Shown in pieces: positions 1 through 5,985 of a DNA stretch of 9,538 nt; position 1 is the first letter of the stretch, and each line of letters opens with the position of its first letter. Position numbers and translations under genes: made by a program. Origin of the DNA: Planctomycetota bacterium (GTDB lineage Bacteria > Planctomycetota > Phycisphaerae > UBA1845). Location: positions 1 to 9,538 of the forward strand of contig JAJRUK010000115.1 in NCBI GenBank assembly GCA_024277835.1. The letters run 5' to 3'. The notes beneath the pieces were generated by a model that was not told where the DNA came from, searched no databases, and saw only the letters and a program-made list of their open reading frames with translations.

Positions 1-264
1 AAGTCGAACGACGGGTTTCGCATCGCGGAGGAGGATCTTCGTCTTCGTGGTCCGGGCGAGTTGATCGGCAAGCGTCAGCACGGGATCCCCGCGTTTCGCG
101 TCGCGGATCTTGTGACAGATTTCGAGATTCTCGAGCAGGCTCGCGACGACGCAGCCGCCATTCTTCGGGCGGACCCGCTGCTCGAAGAGCCGGGCCACAC
201 CGCGCTCAAGAAAGCCCTTCTATCCAAACATCGCGGCGTCTTGAACCTGGCAGACGTCGCCTGA
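1..264 (+). CDS. recG: ATP-dependent DNA helicase RecG, C-terminal end (5' part outside window)
   Basis: The reading frame is open from base 1 and ends at TGA 262-264, leaving the last 87 residues. RecG is a superfamily 2 helicase that reverses stalled replication forks and branch-migrates Holliday junctions in the cytoplasm. The visible part begins with DGFRIAEEDLRLRGPGE followed by LIGKRQHG. This is the highly conserved RecG segment just after helicase motif VI that contains the TRG (translocation) motif shared with Mfd. It is followed by the usual helical tail (VADLVTDFEILEQAR, then a run of Ala and Leu). An internal TTG at 61 is not the start, because the conserved motif begins upstream of it. 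No clear terminator follows. Family assignment is strong; the helicase core cannot be judged from this window. Confidence 0.93.
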   Translation, partial: KSNDGFRIAEEDLRLRGPGELIGKRQHGIPAFRVADLVTDFEILEQARDDAAAILRADPLLEEPGHTALKKALLSKHRGVLNLADVA

Positions 265-310
265 CGCGCTGAGAGGGGTTCGTGCGGCTACTATCGGACC
301 CTGCGTGGGT

Positions 311-339
311 TTGAATCGGGAGACTTTGGGAGATATCAT
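311..339 (+). promoter_or_regulatory. sigma70-like promoter for the cytochrome fusion gene
   Basis: TTGAAT (311-316, 4 of 6 to TTGACA) and TATCAT (334-339, 5 of 6 to TATAAT) are separated by exactly 17 bp. A transcript would start near 346. This gives a leader of about 120 nt to the ATG at 466 and makes the earlier in-frame GTG at 355 an unlikely start. The site lies in the gap after recG. It is a consensus match only, with no experimental support. Confidence 0.55.
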
Positions 340-465
340 ATTGCGATTGGTCGCGTGGCCCGCGGTTTGCTCGGAGCGAACACGGCGGTACGGCGCGACG
401 ATTCGCGGCGCGCGGTTCGCACCGTCGCGAGAGGCGGTGACGCCGATTCTGGGGGGAAAAGCGTG

Positions 466-1929
466 ATGGTTGTAACATTTCGTCAGCGCGCGACTTATAG
501 CGCGGTCATTGCAGGTGTACTCACCGCGATACCGCTTGCGGTTGCGTTTACATCCGGAGCGGGTTCTGCCCGCACCGGCGGACCAAGCAGCAACGGCGCG
601 GGGTGCAATGCATGTCACCCGCACGAGTCTGGTTCGGGGTCGGTTCAATTGGTGGATGCGCCCCGTCGGTATCGTGCTGGCCAACCGTATGACTTCTCCG
701 TGCGCGTGTCCGATGCGGACCAAGTCGGCGCTGGGTTTGAGATCAGCGTCGAGCAGGTCGGCGGGTCGGTTGGGACGCTACAGATTATCGATTCGATCAA
801 TACCAAGTTTGCCGACGGCGATCCTCGCTTTATTACGCACAAGTCCAGTGGGGTCGCCGATTCCCTGGCGACCTGGTCTGCGGGCGGTGACTCGTATGAG
901 TATTTCGTCGGGTGGGATGCGCCCGCGAGCGATGTTGGGCCGCTGACGTTTTTCGTCTCGGGACTAGCGATCAACAACGCGACCTCGTTCGCTGGCGACA
1001 ATTACTACTGGACGTTCGCGACCGCGCATTATGCGATGCCGGGAGATGCGGACGGTGATGGGGACCTGGACCTTTCCGACTTCGCTGTTTTGCAGCAGTG
1101 CTTCGGCGGCGGCAGGCCTGTTGTGCCGTTTGGAGGAGGTTGGCCTTATGCGTCCGTCGAGTGCGCGTTCTTGGACATGGGGATTGACGGATCGGTTGAC
1201 GCGTTGGATGTTGAGCCATGGACGCTTGCGATGGACGGTCCCACTGCCACGAACTCGGCGGGATACGTTCTCGCCAGCGCGATTCGCGGTGGGCGACTTT
1301 ATGACAGGTGGTGGCGCGAGGCCAACATCGCAGCCCCTGCGGGAGATCATCCGCTGTATCCTGCGGTGGGCGTAAGGTCGGGGACTACCACCTTTCGCTG
1401 TAAGGAATGCCACGGTTGGGACTACAAGGGCGTCGCTGGTGCGTACGCGAGCGGGTCGCATTTCACCGGGATTGCGGGCGTGATCGGTTCGACAAAGACG
1501 CCGCAAGAGATGTTTGCACTATTGAAGGCAGACCCGATAGAAGTTGCCAACGGTCATGATATGGATGCCTACGGAATGTCTGACAGTGACCTTTGGGACG
1601 TGATTCGATTCCTGAAGGACGAGGTCGTTGATACGGATGACTTCATCGACCCCGACGGCACGTTTCCCGGCGACCTGGGCCTTGGGCAGGGCGGCTACGG
1701 GGTCAACTGCACGTTTTGTCATGGGTCTGACGGGAAAAACCTCAACTTCGGAACTGCGCTTGATCCGGAGTATGTTGGCACGGTCGGCGCGAACAACCCC
1801 TGGGAACTGCTGCACATGATGCGCTTTGGCCACGCTGGTACACCGATGCCCTCAACCGAGTTGATCGGCTGGACGGATGAGCAAGTGATCGCCGTCGCAG
1901 CATACGCGGCGACACTACCGGTGAACTAG
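466..1929 (+). CDS. Exported three-CXXCH protein: choice-of-anchor-V-like domain, dockerin-like repeats, two cytochrome c domains
   Basis: This is a predicted periplasmic or surface electron-transfer protein of 487 residues. I start it at ATG 466 (or the adjacent GTG 463). A purine-rich GGGGGGA lies at 451-457, and the protein then opens with a signal peptide (basic RQR, hydrophobic residues about 12-29, cleavage near GSA-RT). The longer frame from GTG 355 would add 37 Arg-rich residues before the signal. Domains: residues 40-190 carry CNACH at 47-51 and a beta-rich segment resembling the 'choice-of-anchor V' domain. Residues 193-256 are dockerin-like, with a good first Ca loop (GDADGDGDLDLSDF) and a degenerate second one (DMGIDGSVDALD). 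Residues about 270-390 hold CKECH at 312-316, with possible Met ligands in GHDMDAYGM. Residues about 400-487 hold CTFCH at 415-419 and a TPMPS Met ligand candidate. The heme motifs are direct observation; the redox partner and substrate are unknown. Confidence 0.85.
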   Translation: MVVTFRQRATYSAVIAGVLTAIPLAVAFTSGAGSARTGGPSSNGAGCNACHPHESGSGSVQLVDAPRRYRAGQPYDFSVRVSDADQVGAGFEISVEQVGGSVGTLQIIDSINTKFADGDPRFITHKSSGVADSLATWSAGGDSYEYFVGWDAPASDVGPLTFFVSGLAINNATSFAGDNYYWTFATAHYAMPGDADGDGDLDLSDFAVLQQCFGGGRPVVPFGGGWPYASVECAFLDMGIDGSVDALDVEPWTLAMDGPTATNSAGYVLASAIRGGRLYDRWWREANIAAPAGDHPLYPAVGVRSGTTTFRCKECHGWDYKGVAGAYASGSHFTGIAGVIGSTKTPQEMFALLKADPIEVANGHDMDAYGMSDSDLWDVIRFLKDEVVDTDDFIDPDGTFPGDLGLGQGGYGVNCTFCHGSDGKNLNFGTALDPEYVGTVGANNPWELLHMMRFGHAGTPMPSTELIGWTDEQVIAVAAYAATLPVN

Positions 1930-1968
1930 AGCAGGTACATGCAAGTCGTATCGGACCGGTTCTTCCGT

Positions 1969-1989
1969 CCCCCCAGTACTCAGGGGGGG
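1969..1989. terminator. C6/G6 hairpin between convergent genes, possible terminator
   Basis: Six C (1969-1974) and a run of seven G (1983-1989) flank an 8-nt loop that contains AGTACT. The element sits 40 bp after the stop of the cytochrome fusion gene and between it and the convergent lipoprotein gene. There is no T-run on either side, so if it ends transcription it would need Rho or another factor. It may simply be a stable intergenic hairpin. Confidence 0.35.
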
Positions 1990-2066
1990 ATCGAGGGGCG
2001 CGCGCGTTGCACTTGGTTTGGGACTGCTATAGCAGCCCGATGGCCATCGTTCGGTCTTTGCTTTGA

Positions 2067-2669
2067 TTATCCCACCGGGTGGGGTCCGAAGATGCGTCGT
2101 AACTCGTTCTTGATGAGTTTGACCTGCTTCGGGTCGTAGATGGCCCGAAAGCTGCCAGACAACGCCGCACTTGAAAACAGTGGTCGCGTTGGTGATGTTT
2201 GTCGCGACGGTTTGACAACCGCTCGGCCCAGCTCACCAGTCAACACACCCTTGCGTTTGCTTGTCCTGAAGAAAACCGACCCCGCCCCCTCAAATGTATG
2301 CCCTGTGGAAGACGCCATGATCGCGTAGTTAATCGTCGCGTTGATCTGATCGTTGTGGGCGATGGTCTGCCCCGGAATGCTTCGCCAGATGCTGCGAATG
2401 TGTACGACCTGGGTGAGGTCCAGCTCATCCGCCATGCGGCCAGCGTTCGCACGGCGGAGGATCAGATCGAGGTTGCCGTTGTCGTCGATGTCGTAGTAAG
2501 CTTCGTCGAAGCTTTCGACATAGTGGTTGGTCGAGCCGTCTTCGGCGAAGTCGATCACGTCAAGCCGCGACTGCTGAATCGTGCATGCGCAAAGGAGCGT
2601 GGTCAGAAGCGGTGTCGCGGCAACGAGAGCGGTGCGCCGAAGCCGTCGGTTGAATCGGGTGCCCTTCAC
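2067..2669 (-). CDS. Putative lipoprotein of unknown function
   Basis: The 200-residue product is not recognised beyond its export signal. It starts at GTG (bases 2669-2667), the only in-frame start near the signal peptide; an in-frame TGA lies upstream. The N-terminus has a strongly basic n-region (RFNRRLRR), a hydrophobic stretch (about 13-26) and a lipobox L-C-A-C with Cys29, so a lipid-anchored envelope protein is predicted. Residues 60-68 (DIDDNGNLD) resemble a calcium-binding loop such as those of FG-GAP or EF-hand-like repeats. The rest is mixed alpha/beta with a basic C-terminus (KQVKLIKNELRRIFG). No Shine-Dalgarno sequence is visible before the start. The gene converges on the cytochrome gene and diverges from mqnA. 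A 205-codon frame on the opposite strand (2199-2816) is taken to be its shadow, because this strand has the signal peptide and the more natural composition. Confidence 0.75.
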   Translation of the reverse strand: MKGTRFNRRLRRTALVAATPLLTTLLCACTIQQSRLDVIDFAEDGSTNHYVESFDEAYYDIDDNGNLDLILRRANAGRMADELDLTQVVHIRSIWRSIPGQTIAHNDQINATINYAIMASSTGHTFEGAGSVFFRTSKRKGVLTGELGRAVVKPSRQTSPTRPLFSSAALSGSFRAIYDPKQVKLIKNELRRIFGPHPVG

Positions 2670-2677
2670 GACCGGCG

Positions 2678-2706
2678 AGGCTATCTTGGCCGGGTCTTGG
2701 TGTCAA
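2678..2706 (-). promoter_or_regulatory. Candidate promoter for the lipoprotein gene
   Basis: On the minus strand a perfect -35 hexamer TTGACA (2706-2701) is followed after 17 bp by TAGCCT (2683-2678), only 3 of 6 to the -10 consensus. A transcript would begin around 2671, almost at the GTG start (2669). That would give a leaderless or nearly leaderless mRNA and fits the missing Shine-Dalgarno. The weak -10 keeps confidence low. Confidence 0.35.
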
Positions 2707-2707
2707 C

Positions 2708-2747
2708 GAAACCCGGGGTTGCCGGGCGTTTCAAAAAGTGTGAAACG
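2708..2747. repeat. Inverted repeats between divergent promoters (possible operator)
   Basis: CGTTTCA (2727-2733) and TGAAACG (2741-2747) form a perfect 7-bp inverted repeat with a 7-bp spacer. An overlapping second pair, GAAACCCGG (2708-2716) with CCGGG (2722-2726) and TTTC (2729-2732), can form a competing hairpin. Both lie between the lipoprotein promoter candidate and the mqnA promoter, upstream of both predicted start points. They are therefore better explained as a protein-binding operator than as RNA structure. No regulator gene is adjacent. Confidence 0.4.
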
Positions 2748-2769
2748 TTGTGCGTTTTTCGCGTGTTCG

Positions 2770-2798
2770 TTGTCGATTCTTCCGAGCCAACCTATAAT
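2770..2798 (+). promoter_or_regulatory. sigma70-like promoter of mqnA-mqnC
   Basis: TTGTCG (2770-2775, 4 of 6) and a perfect TATAAT (2793-2798) are separated by 17 bp. The -10 sits in the context CCTATAATG, which recurs at the promoter at 5951-5979. Transcription would start near 2805, about 78 nt before the mqnA ATG. Confidence 0.7.
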
Positions 2799-2807
2799 GG
2801 TGTGTCG

Positions 2808-2869
2808 CAAGGTTGAGTGCCCGGGCGTTTGCCGACTTGGGCGATTGCGCCAAGGTTGGCAGGTTTTTT
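2808..2869 (+). promoter_or_regulatory. Candidate transcription attenuator in the mqnA leader
   Basis: A hairpin with arms 2828-2843 and 2848-2863 (loop ATTG) pairs GCCGA with TTGGC, CTTGG with CCAAG, and CG with CG, with single bulged G at 2841 and 2855. Extra U-A and G-U pairs reach T6 at 2864-2869. This is intrinsic-terminator form, placed between the promoter and the ribosome binding site (TGAGGA, 2874-2879). The exact octamer CAAGGTTG occurs in the 3' arm (2851-2858) and again at 2808-2815. The upstream copy can pair with the 5' arm in the same way and so form an antiterminator. No other plus-strand gene lies just upstream that would need a terminator. Pairings are seen by eye; energies and function are not tested. 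Confidence 0.5.
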
Positions 2870-2882
2870 CCTGTGAGGATCA

Positions 2883-3686
2883 ATGACTGAATCAGACATG
2901 CCCACCTGGAAGCTCGGTGTGGTTTCATTTCTCAATGCTCGGCGTCTGGTGTACGTGCTGGAACGCGCTGCCGACCTGGAACTCGTTTTTGAAGTTCCGT
3001 CGAAGCTGGCGGAGCGCGTCGATGCGGGCGAGGTCGATGTCGCGCTCGTGCCCGTGGTGGATTTTGCTGGCGCGGATCGACAGTGGCAGATCGTTTCGGA
3101 TGCGTGCATCGGGTGCGATGGCGAGACGCTGACGGTTCGTGTTTTTTCGCGGGTTCCGCCTGAGCAGGTTCGACGTCTTCATGTCGATGGCGATTCGCAC
3201 ACGTCGGTCGTGTTGGCGGGCGTGATCTGGCGAGAGCTGTACGGCGCTAATCTCGAAATCGTGGCGTTTGGCGGCGACGAGACGGTGGATGAGTGTGAGG
3301 CGGTCTTGTTGATCGGCGACAAGGTCGTTCATAACTCGCTCTTGCATTACGACATCCAGACGGACCTTGGTTCTGCGTGGAAAACGCTCACGGGGTTGCC
3401 GTTTGTGTTTGCGGCGTGGGCGGGTCCGGTGGAGAGTGATTTTTCTAAACTTGGCGCACGCCTTTCCGCTGCTCGTGATGGAGGCGTGAAAGCGGCCGCG
3501 CTGATCGCCGCCGACTTTGGTCCGGGTTTGAATTGGCCTGTTGCGATGGCGGAGCGGTATTTGACCAAGCGACTGAAGTTCGAGCTTGGCGAGCGGCAGC
3601 GAGAAGCCATGCGCCTCTTCTTTGATCTAGCGTCGAAGCACAACCTATTGACCAACCCGCGGGAGCTTGTTTTCGCATGTCCGTAG
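2883..3686 (+). CDS. mqnA: Chorismate dehydratase MqnA (futalosine menaquinone pathway)
   Basis: MqnA dehydrates chorismate to 3-[(1-carboxyvinyl)oxy]benzoate (3-enolpyruvylbenzoate), the entry step of the futalosine route to menaquinone, in the cytoplasm. The 267-residue product has the family's two-lobed periplasmic-binding-protein-like layout. Visible marks are VVSFLNARRL (13-22) near the N-terminus, VPSKLAERVDAGEVDVALVP (38-57), SHTSVVLAGVIW (105-116), LIGD (143-146) and LPFVFAAWAG (172-181), with a C-terminal helix rich in charged residues (226-250). The start at 2883 follows TGAGGA (2874-2879) at short spacing. Met6 at 2898 is an alternative start but lies farther from this site. The stop overlaps mqnC by 10 bp. 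Expression may be governed by the hairpin leader just upstream. Confidence 0.92.
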   Translation: MTESDMPTWKLGVVSFLNARRLVYVLERAADLELVFEVPSKLAERVDAGEVDVALVPVVDFAGADRQWQIVSDACIGCDGETLTVRVFSRVPPEQVRRLHVDGDSHTSVVLAGVIWRELYGANLEIVAFGGDETVDECEAVLLIGDKVVHNSLLHYDIQTDLGSAWKTLTGLPFVFAAWAGPVESDFSKLGARLSAARDGGVKAAALIAADFGPGLNWPVAMAERYLTKRLKFELGERQREAMRLFFDLASKHNLLTNPRELVFACP

Positions 3687-4822
3687 CCCCAAATGCGATT
3701 ATACCGCCGTCCTCGGCTCGCTTGTCCAAAGACGATGCGCTCGCGCTCTACCGGGATCTGTCCCTGCCAGAGCTTGGTCGCAAAGCGCACGAGGTCACAA
3801 TGCGTCTTCATCCGGAAGCCTATCGCACCTACGTCGTTGATCGCAACATCAACTATGCGAATTACTGCACGGCGAAGTGCATCTTCTGTAACTTCAAAGC
3901 TGATCCGCCTGGGATGGACTCGGGGCGAAAGGATTTGCCCGGTGGCTACGTGCTTTCGTTTGAAGAGATCGGAAGCAAGATCGAAGAGCTGATCGACATT
4001 GGTGGCACGCAGGTATTGATGCAGGGCGGATTGGTTCCGGCGGAGATTCTCGGGTTCGACTGGTATCTGGATTTGCTTCGCTTTATCAAACGCGAGTATC
4101 CATCCATCCACATCCATGCGTTTAGCCCACCGGAGATTCATGCGTTTCATGAAATCTTTGACATGTCTGTGCGTGACGTTTTGCTTCGATTGCAGGAGGC
4201 CGGGTTGGATTCGATTCCGGGCGGCGGGGCCGAGATTCTGGTGGACCGCGTTCGACGAAAGATTGCGCAGGGGAAGACGACGGTCGATCAATACCTTGAG
4301 GTGATGCGCCAGTCGCATGGGATCGGAATGCGAACGAGCATCACGATGATGTTCGGACACATCGAGACGGTAGAGGAGCGGATCGAACATCTGCTGCGCG
4401 TGCGAGAGCTTCAAGATGAGACCGGCGGGTTCACAGCCTTTATCAGTTGGACGTTTCAGCCAGGCGGAACGCCGCTCGGTCGCGTTGAGCCGCTACCGCC
4501 GGACTTCGACGGCGTTCCCGATGGCAAGCATCTAGTGCTGGCCGATGCCCACGAATCGCTCCGAATGACGGCAATTTCGAGAATTTTTCTCGACAATATT
4601 TTGAACATTCAGGCAAGCTGGGTAACGCAGGGTGCCAAGATAGGTCAACTCTCACTTTTCTTTGGTGCGAACGATATGGGGTCCGTGATGATGGAGGAGA
4701 ACGTGGTCTCGGCGGCTGGTACGACGTATCGCCTTACGGAGCAAGGGATTAGGGATGCGATCGCGTCGAGCGGATGGGTTCCGAAAAAGCGCAACTTCCA
4801 CTACGGGCTTATTGAGTCCTAG
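3677..4822 (+). CDS. mqnC: Cyclic dehypoxanthinyl futalosine synthase MqnC (radical SAM)
   Basis: MqnC is a radical S-adenosylmethionine enzyme that converts dehypoxanthine futalosine to its cyclic form, a later step of the same pathway as MqnA. The 381-residue length is normal. Residues 57-71 (NINYANYCTAKCIFC) hold the CxxxCxxC iron-sulfur motif at Cys64, Cys68 and Cys71. Further MqnC marks are GGTQVLMQGGL (109-119), HIHAFSPPEIHAF (145-157), IPGGGAEIL (180-188), MMFGHIET (224-231), RELQDETGGFTAFISWTF (243-260) and GANDMGSVMMEENVV (330-344). The GGGAEIL segment and the EENVV tail separate it from the related MqnE and CofG/CofH enzymes. ATG 3677 lies inside the end of mqnA, with GGGAG at 3660-3664, which implies translational coupling. 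No terminator is visible after the stop. Confidence 0.94.
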   Translation: MSVAPNAIIPPSSARLSKDDALALYRDLSLPELGRKAHEVTMRLHPEAYRTYVVDRNINYANYCTAKCIFCNFKADPPGMDSGRKDLPGGYVLSFEEIGSKIEELIDIGGTQVLMQGGLVPAEILGFDWYLDLLRFIKREYPSIHIHAFSPPEIHAFHEIFDMSVRDVLLRLQEAGLDSIPGGGAEILVDRVRRKIAQGKTTVDQYLEVMRQSHGIGMRTSITMMFGHIETVEERIEHLLRVRELQDETGGFTAFISWTFQPGGTPLGRVEPLPPDFDGVPDGKHLVLADAHESLRMTAISRIFLDNILNIQASWVTQGAKIGQLSLFFGANDMGSVMMEENVVSAAGTTYRLTEQGIRDAIASSGWVPKKRNFHYGLIES

Positions 4823-4840
4823 CGTTGACTGGGTCGGAGC

Positions 4841-5083
4841 GTGGCGTATCCGGAACTTCCGATCGACCGCTTGGCTGAGATTTTTCTGGCATTTTGGTCC
4901 TACTTGTTGTTACAATCAGGCCACATCATTGTTTGGAACGGCTTGGAGGCAGCGAATGCAGAGGCGCTGTTTTCCTTGCTCGCGTGCGAGTCGCCGTTCG
5001 CTGAGTTAGAGATCGTTGTCAACTGTTGGATCGGGTCGGTGGGGCCGGACCGTTCTCGGTTGGTCCGCGCGGTCGGTTCGTAG
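4841..5083 (+). CDS. Doubtful small ORF in the mqnC-HD gap
   Basis: An 80-codon frame starts at GTG 4841, 18 bp after the mqnC stop. The product is not recognised. It opens with a fairly natural, amphipathic and hydrophobic sequence (LPIDRLAEIFLAFWSYLLL, then Leu/Ala-rich helices) and becomes basic at the end. In its favour: same strand, close spacing and protein-like composition in the first 60 residues. Against it: GGAG (4836-4839) is only one base from the GTG, too close for normal initiation, and an unrelated frame of similar length overlaps. The remainder of this 354-bp interval (5084-5176) holds only an imperfect 14-bp direct repeat (5119-5132 and 5142-5155, 11 of 14 identical). Confidence 0.27.
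   Translation: MAYPELPIDRLAEIFLAFWSYLLLQSGHIIVWNGLEAANAEALFSLLACESPFAELEIVVNCWIGSVGPDRSRLVRAVGS
4908..4916 (+). promoter_or_regulatory. Extended -10-like site upstream of the HD gene
   Basis: TG-T-TACAAT has an extended -10 TG plus a 5-of-6 match to TATAAT, but no convincing -35 lies 16-19 bp upstream. If used, it would give the HD gene a leader of roughly 250 nt and would not express the small frame beginning at 4841. It is the only reasonable promoter candidate I see between mqnC and the HD gene; the HD gene may instead be read through from mqnAC. Confidence 0.3.
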
Positions 5084-5176
5084 TAGCGTGTCGAGTCTCC
5101 TCTGCCTATTTGTGAGTGCGGTGCATCAGTCCAAGTCGGTCCGGTGCATTGATCCACCAAGAGACAGGATGCGGGA

Positions 5177-5890
5177 ATGGATCTGGAGTCTATCCAGAAA
5201 ACGGCGAGGTCGGATCTTCTCCTGTCGGTTGATGACGGCGCGCCGGATGTGTTTCTGTGGGAACATTCGCTCCGAGTCGCGCGAAACGCGCGGCAGGTCG
5301 CTCATCTCGCGGAAGCTCGCGCTCTGGGTGTTGACGAACTCAGCGCTTTTGTTGCGGGTCTCTATCACGACGCGGGCTGGGCATCTCGGGTGAATTCCGG
5401 TGAGCTTGACCGCATGCATGTCCTACTTGGTCCCACGACCGAAGGTGACTGCGAGGCGGGCGCTTTGATGCTTGAGCGGAGTCTGCGCGGGCGGGTTTCG
5501 CCGATGGTTCTGGATCGCGCGGCTACTGCGGTGCGAACCCGGTTGGATCGCTCATCTCGTTCCCCAGATGCGGTTGTACTTGCTGAGGCAGAAGCGCTGG
5601 ATGAGTTTGGCGTTTTACCGTTGTGGCTTGCGGTTCGTCGCGGGGCGCTTGAGGGGCGAGGTGTTGAAGCCGCGATCGAGAGTTGGGTCCGCAAGAAGGA
5701 ATACAGTTTCTGGACAGCGAGGTTGACCGATTCGTTTCGGTTTTCGGAGGTTCGCGAGCTTGCCCGAATGCGGCTTACGCGGATCGAGCGTTTGATGGGG
5801 GAAGTGCAGCTTGAAAGCTTGGGGCAAGACCTGGCAGCCGTGGTAGGCGGTGTACCTCGCGAGGCGGCGACCGACGGGCTTGCGACGTAG
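5177..5890 (+). CDS. HD-domain metal-dependent phosphohydrolase-like protein
   Basis: The 237-residue cytoplasmic protein carries the HD-superfamily signature. His30 lies in WEHSLRVARNARQVA, the His64-Asp65 doublet in GLYHDAGW, and a later acidic motif in VLAEAEALDEFG (134-145). HD proteins bind one or two metal ions and usually hydrolyse phosphate esters, often of nucleotides; the substrate here cannot be told. At the third motif the common form is DAD followed by L-D. This protein has Glu137 and Glu139 in place of those aspartates, so a metal ligand may be Glu or Asp142. The C-terminal third is helical and charged (VRELARMRLTRIERLMGEV). ATG 5177 is chosen because AGGA (5166-5169) sits 7 bp before it. 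It lies on the same strand as mqnAC but 354 bp away, so a shared role is not implied. Confidence 0.8.
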   Translation: MDLESIQKTARSDLLLSVDDGAPDVFLWEHSLRVARNARQVAHLAEARALGVDELSAFVAGLYHDAGWASRVNSGELDRMHVLLGPTTEGDCEAGALMLERSLRGRVSPMVLDRAATAVRTRLDRSSRSPDAVVLAEAEALDEFGVLPLWLAVRRGALEGRGVEAAIESWVRKKEYSFWTARLTDSFRFSEVRELARMRLTRIERLMGEVQLESLGQDLAAVVGGVPREAATDGLAT

Positions 5891-5899
5891 TTCGAGGCA

Positions 5900-5918
5900 G
5901 CATATCGGACGTATATGC
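5900..5918. repeat. Perfect 6-bp inverted repeat after the HD gene
   Basis: GCATAT (5900-5905) and ATATGC (5913-5918) flank a 7-nt spacer, 10 bp after the HD stop codon. The stem is AT-rich and is followed by a mildly T-rich stretch (ATCATTCTTT). It could be a weak terminator for the HD gene. It could also be a binding site upstream of the promoter whose -35 begins at 5951. Confidence 0.35.
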
Positions 5919-5950
5919 ATCATTCTTTCGCGTCTCCGCCGTCGAGTGGG

Positions 5951-5979
5951 TGGACACGAAGCGGGTTTCGGCCTATAAT
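5951..5979 (+). promoter_or_regulatory. Strong sigma70-like promoter
   Basis: TGGACA (5951-5956, 5 of 6) and a perfect TATAAT (5974-5979) are spaced by exactly 17 bp. This is the best consensus match in the window, in the same CCTATAATG context as the mqnA promoter. Transcription would start near 5986. The next confident gene starts at 6329, so the transcript has a leader of about 340 nt or carries something in that leader. Confidence 0.72.
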
Positions 5980-5985
5980 GCGACA

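Noticed and set aside
355..465. N-terminal extension of the cytochrome fusion from GTG 355
   Set aside because: It would place 37 Arg-rich residues before a clear signal peptide, lacks a Shine-Dalgarno, and begins only about 9 nt after the predicted transcription start.
1939..2139. 66-codon plus-strand frame after the cytochrome gene
   Set aside because: It spans the C6/G6 hairpin and the end of the convergent lipoprotein gene, with a composition unlike a real protein.
2199..2816. 205-codon plus-strand frame over the lipoprotein gene
   Set aside because: The opposite strand carries a signal peptide and lipobox; this frame has no signal, no ribosome binding site and runs through the promoter region of mqnA.
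3347..4414. 355-codon open frame on the minus strand across mqnA-mqnC
   Set aside because: It lies antisense to unmistakable MqnC motifs, and its product is rich in Arg, His and Ser with no recognisable domain, as expected for a shadow of a GC-rich gene.
5046..5067. CGGACC/GGTCCG hairpin in the gap before the HD gene
   Set aside because: A 6-bp stem with a 10-nt loop is expected by chance in GC-rich sequence, and no T-run or function can be linked to it.
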